This document shows positions 17,030-20,109 of a DNA stretch of 20,109 nucleotides, piece after piece. Made by a program: the position numbers and the translations under genes. The stretch is taken from contig NW_003141318.1 in assembly GCF_000003605.2 (NCBI RefSeq), positions 311,798 to 331,906 of the forward strand, read 5' to 3'. The notes under the pieces were generated by a model. That model searched no databases. It was not told where the DNA came from and was given only the letters and a program-made list of their open reading frames with translations. The first letter of the stretch is position 1. Each line of letters begins with the position of its first letter. The DNA is from Saccoglossus kowalevskii. Its lineage: Eukaryota; Hemichordata; Enteropneusta; Harrimaniidae.

Positions 17030-19621
17030 CTGCAAGTAAAATCACAGTAAGAATCAAGATGTAGCCACCTGGGGGCGCAGACCTCGACTGTTATTAATGT
17101 GTAGTATGTATGCATTGTATATTCCGGTTATTATTATATTATTAACATATGCAAATGCACGAGAGATAATTAAATTATAAGCTGGTACGTCGTCGTATTT
17201 ATAAACGTCACGCGCTGTCGGCTTTGAGGAAAAATGACGGTTACTTTGACACGTAACTTTGTGTGAAAAAAAACAGGTTTTATTTTTTGGCGTTTTTACC
17301 TCATTGTCAATCTCACGATTTGTTGATGGTTGTCAAAAATCAACCTCAAACGACGAGTATCGATTTAGTATTTTAATAGAAAACAACTATTCACCTCTTT
17401 TATGTATGCGTAATTATTGATTTACAGTCTATCACGTATTCATCAAGAAAAAAAAAACGACGTTTACATAACAGGTTGATTGGCATAAATTAGACATGAG
17501 GGCGTGTGACGAGTAAACGTAATTGCTGCTATAATTGACACAATTCATTGCACGCCAACGACGAGCAGATAACAATATTGACGGGTATATCATAACAAAA
17601 TTGAATTGACAAAATATTAAAATTTAGCTCAGACAACTATAAATGGTCTCAATTAATATTATCGAGACATGATGTCAACCGGGAATTGGTTCGCCCAGTT
17701 CATTTGACGTAATAACGTGAATACAATTCAAATACAAACGAGTCGCTGTTGTGGTAGTTAAAATTTATATTACACAGTGAAATGGTTTTATTTATCCCAG
17801 CAATAAAGAAATGCTTTGTGCGAAAATAAATAATACTTGTCAAACGTGGAAATGAAATTATTTATTTAATAATCTAATTAATTGATGCAGATGATTGACA
17901 CTGGCGTAGGCTGAGATAAATTGTATCAACGCTAATTGCACGCGTGTTTAGAAATCATGTGTTACAGGTAGCCCAGGTCATTCGAGTGCTCGTCAGTTAA
18001 TTTAAACGAAATTAATCACCATGGTCCAAAAATCAAATAAAATACCATCCGTTAGTTTTAATATAAATGATTATCGATTATTTCACAGTCACTTTACCAT
18101 ATATTACGCGTAATTTAATTCATACAGGAATAAATAATGTCAAATGCGCGTTGAGCAAAAATGTTTTATATACTTGAGTACGTCGATGATTTCATGTGTT
18201 AGTTAGATATGCCATTAACAAAAAAGGTGCAATATCCAGAAACTAGCTAACTTGTATTTCATCTTATTATGTATGTATATTGCAGCAATTGTGACACTCT
18301 CAAATACTGCCCCTGTACTCTGCTTACTGACTAGCTGGACGTAGGTGGTGTCATCGTTCTCGCAACAACTTGTTTCAGGAAACGTCTGCGTCTGAGTCTT
18401 TCAATATGAAAATCGAAGTTGTTAAATCGTCGTGCGAACTCAGCGTCAGTTTTCACAAATGTTTATCCCGTAATGTGACTATAAGTTTAAATACAGTAAA
18501 CGAAGAAAACGTGCGAGAAATGTGACTGTTTTTATAACCAGAACTTTACAACTGACTGTGAATATATACACGTAACCGGCAAGTAAGTTAATGCCATGGC
18601 AACTAAAAGGTTGTTTGTGGACACGAAGACTATCAGACATCCACACAACACGTAAGTTCTTCTAAGTGCGTTACAACAACGGACGTTATGGTGTCTGTGT
18701 GGTTAGCGCGAATCGAGCGGGAAAAACTCAAGAGCCTGTCGCGTAACTGCAAATTACAGTGTATACCAATACCTTGTTGAGCGACGGGTAGCAGGACGCC
18801 TCACACGACTGTGCTAAACTGTCACCGTGTTCTCACTAGAAAACGTTACGCCGACGTAAGTTGCGCCCGATAATTAAAACGATAAAGATCGCATAGTCTT
18901 GCGTACACACCAACATTTTTACAAGAGACGTAAATATGGCGGTCACTGTATAATGCACACAATGGTACTGACTCCTAGATAGATATTATTTCGATTAACC
19001 ATAAGTTGTGCTCTTTTGCAATTGAGCAGTAATAGTTAACTTTTCTGGGATATATAAAATGTCATAATGATACAAATGCATGATACAATTGTTGGAACAT
19101 GAAGCTAATCTGTTTTTAGTTCTATGTTGGGACCAGTCAGTCGAATTTAACAACGTATATAGGTTACTATAACAACAAAACTTAACTCAAAATTTGACAC
19201 ACATTGCGATCCTGCTTATTTTGAAATAAGATAAACTTAAATACAATTGTCCGAGCAGTACAGTTTAGTTTAGGACGTCAATGCACTAACAATACCTTTT
19301 GCAAATGAACGCTGATGTTGCCTCTACCATTTTTAAACCCTTACGCCGGCGTGTTTTTTCTCCAACATCGACGGAGTAAATGGACAAAAAACAGATGTAA
19401 ACACGATATGCGTCAGTCACTGAGCGTTGTCTGTTTGTGAGTGATTTCAGACTCGCTACGCGCTAACAATATAACGCTATGGTTGTATATTATGGTGAAA
19501 CTTGTACATTTTGACGAATTAAATACGAACAAAAAAATGAAAATATATAGATTGTTACAGACGAGATAGCACAACAGCTATTTTAACATTGTAAACACAA
19601 ATTGGTACCAACACATAACTT

Positions 19622-19627
19622 ACCTGA
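19622..19627 (-). other. Candidate splice donor of an upstream noncoding exon
   Basis: On the minus strand the sequence reads GACATCAG|GTAAGTTATG, a full consensus donor, with the exon edge at 19624. Exon 1's acceptor at 17030-17031 needs an upstream partner, and this is the best-looking donor I find in the region. The pairing is a guess from sequence alone. Confidence 0.3.
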
Positions 19628-19839
19628 TGTCTCTCCATTAATTATCTACACAATATATATTCATATCTCCAATACACCTTTGTTGTGAGCGGGACTTCTA
19701 TTAAAAAAAAGCTTTTCACTGAAACCGATCATATCATCATGTTGACGCCACAGCAACACTTCCTCCGTCACTGGAGGGCGAGGTGCGTTGTTGTTGCCTC
19801 AGAAAACGCGAGATGTTCGTATAGACCTAGCTCGAGCCA

Positions 19840-19884
19840 TTCCATTAGAGCGCGTCCGTTCCATTAGAGAGCATTCCATTAGAG
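19840..19884. repeat. Three copies of TTCCATTAGAG
   Basis: Exact 11-base copies start at 19840, 19859 and 19874, spaced 19 and 15 bases apart. Between them lie GC-richer spacers containing GCGCG and GAGCA. It may be a small decayed tandem repeat or clustered binding sites. Confidence 0.7.
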
Positions 19885-19932
19885 AACGGTCATGTGACGT
19901 GTGATCACCTGACAAATGCTGGATACACGCTC

Positions 19933-19950
19933 TAACGGCAAATACCGTTA
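19933..19950. repeat. Short inverted repeat TAACGG / CCGTTA
   Basis: This is a perfect 6-base inverted repeat around a six-base loop (CAAATA). A related ACCGTTACG follows near 19968. It is short enough to be chance. Confidence 0.4.
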
Positions 19951-20109
19951 GGTTTAGCGAATTTACGAACCGTTACGAAAGAGTTTGCTCATTCGAAGGC
20001 CGTTTTTGTAAAAGCGACAGCCTTGATCGATACACTGTTCATTTACACAATCTTTCCTGGCACCATACGCACTCACACTGTTAGCGGCGGAGTGAAACGC
20101 GCCCATGTC

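Larger units (their letters stand above)
17030..20109. other. Upstream region of the channel gene, no confirmed gene
   Basis: This is 3.1 kb beyond the first coding exon. It probably contains the intron leading to a noncoding first exon and a promoter. By eye CG dinucleotides seem more frequent around 18.4-18.9 kb and 19.3-20.0 kb than in the gene body, which would fit promoter sequence, but I did not count them. No protein family is recognisable on either strand. A short plus-strand open frame at 18596 (beginning MATKRLFVDT, good ATG context, followed by a GTAAGT) could be the first exon of a divergent gene, with no further support. Confidence 0.4.

Noticed and set aside
1-20109. tRNA, rRNA, CRISPR arrays, bacterial-type operators, riboswitches or insertion sequences
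   Set aside because: Looked for on both strands and none found; the intron-exon structure is that of an animal nuclear gene.

Overview
The window looks like nuclear DNA of an invertebrate animal. It is AT-rich, has many short exons with GT-AG introns, carries microsatellites and a dispersed repeat, and shows no operons or ribosome binding sites. The module types (LDL-receptor class A, PAN/apple, kringle, DEG/ENaC channel) indicate a bilaterian, probably a marine deuterostome or lophotrochozoan. I cannot name the species.

Nearly everything recognisable belongs to one gene on the minus strand, read from about 17.0 kb down to the left edge and beyond it. I rebuilt 25 coding exons by hand from splice sites and reading frame. 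Together they give 1,428 codons plus 2 bases with no stop. Exon 1 (start codon 16979-16977) and exon 2 (15646-15210) encode a cytoplasmic tail, the His-Gly motif, the first membrane helix and the FPAVTICN strand of a DEG/ENaC (degenerin / epithelial sodium channel / ASIC / FMRFamide-gated) subunit. Exon 25 (758-449) resumes the same channel family in the finger region, with the [11 protein letters not shown] motif. The thumb, the rest of the palm and the second membrane helix must lie left of base 1.

Between these channel parts are 22 exons (12060 down to 1161) encoding 1,156 residues of extracellular modules. The order is LDLa x7, PAN x4, LDLa x4, kringle, LDLa, kringle, LDLa x2, and a kringle split over two exons. 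All 22 exons are multiples of three and are flanked by phase-1 introns. The insert can therefore be removed, whole or in pieces, without changing the channel frame. I see no signal peptide, membrane segment or start exon belonging to the insert, so one giant mosaic channel is the simplest reading. A nested gene or alternative splicing remains possible.

Region by region: 1-448 is intron or flank with nothing recognised. 449-1289 holds the finger exon and the second half of kringle 3. 1638-4467 is the LDLa/kringle part. 5378-6743 holds three LDLa exons. 6957-8931 holds four PAN exons. 9641-12060 holds seven LDLa exons, three of them degenerate. 12061-15209 is a 3.1 kb intron with nothing recognised. 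15210-17029 holds the two N-terminal exons, separated by an intron carrying a two-copy repeat. 17030-20109 is upstream sequence with a possible noncoding first exon and probably a promoter, neither proven. The shorter introns not listed separately hold nothing I recognise.
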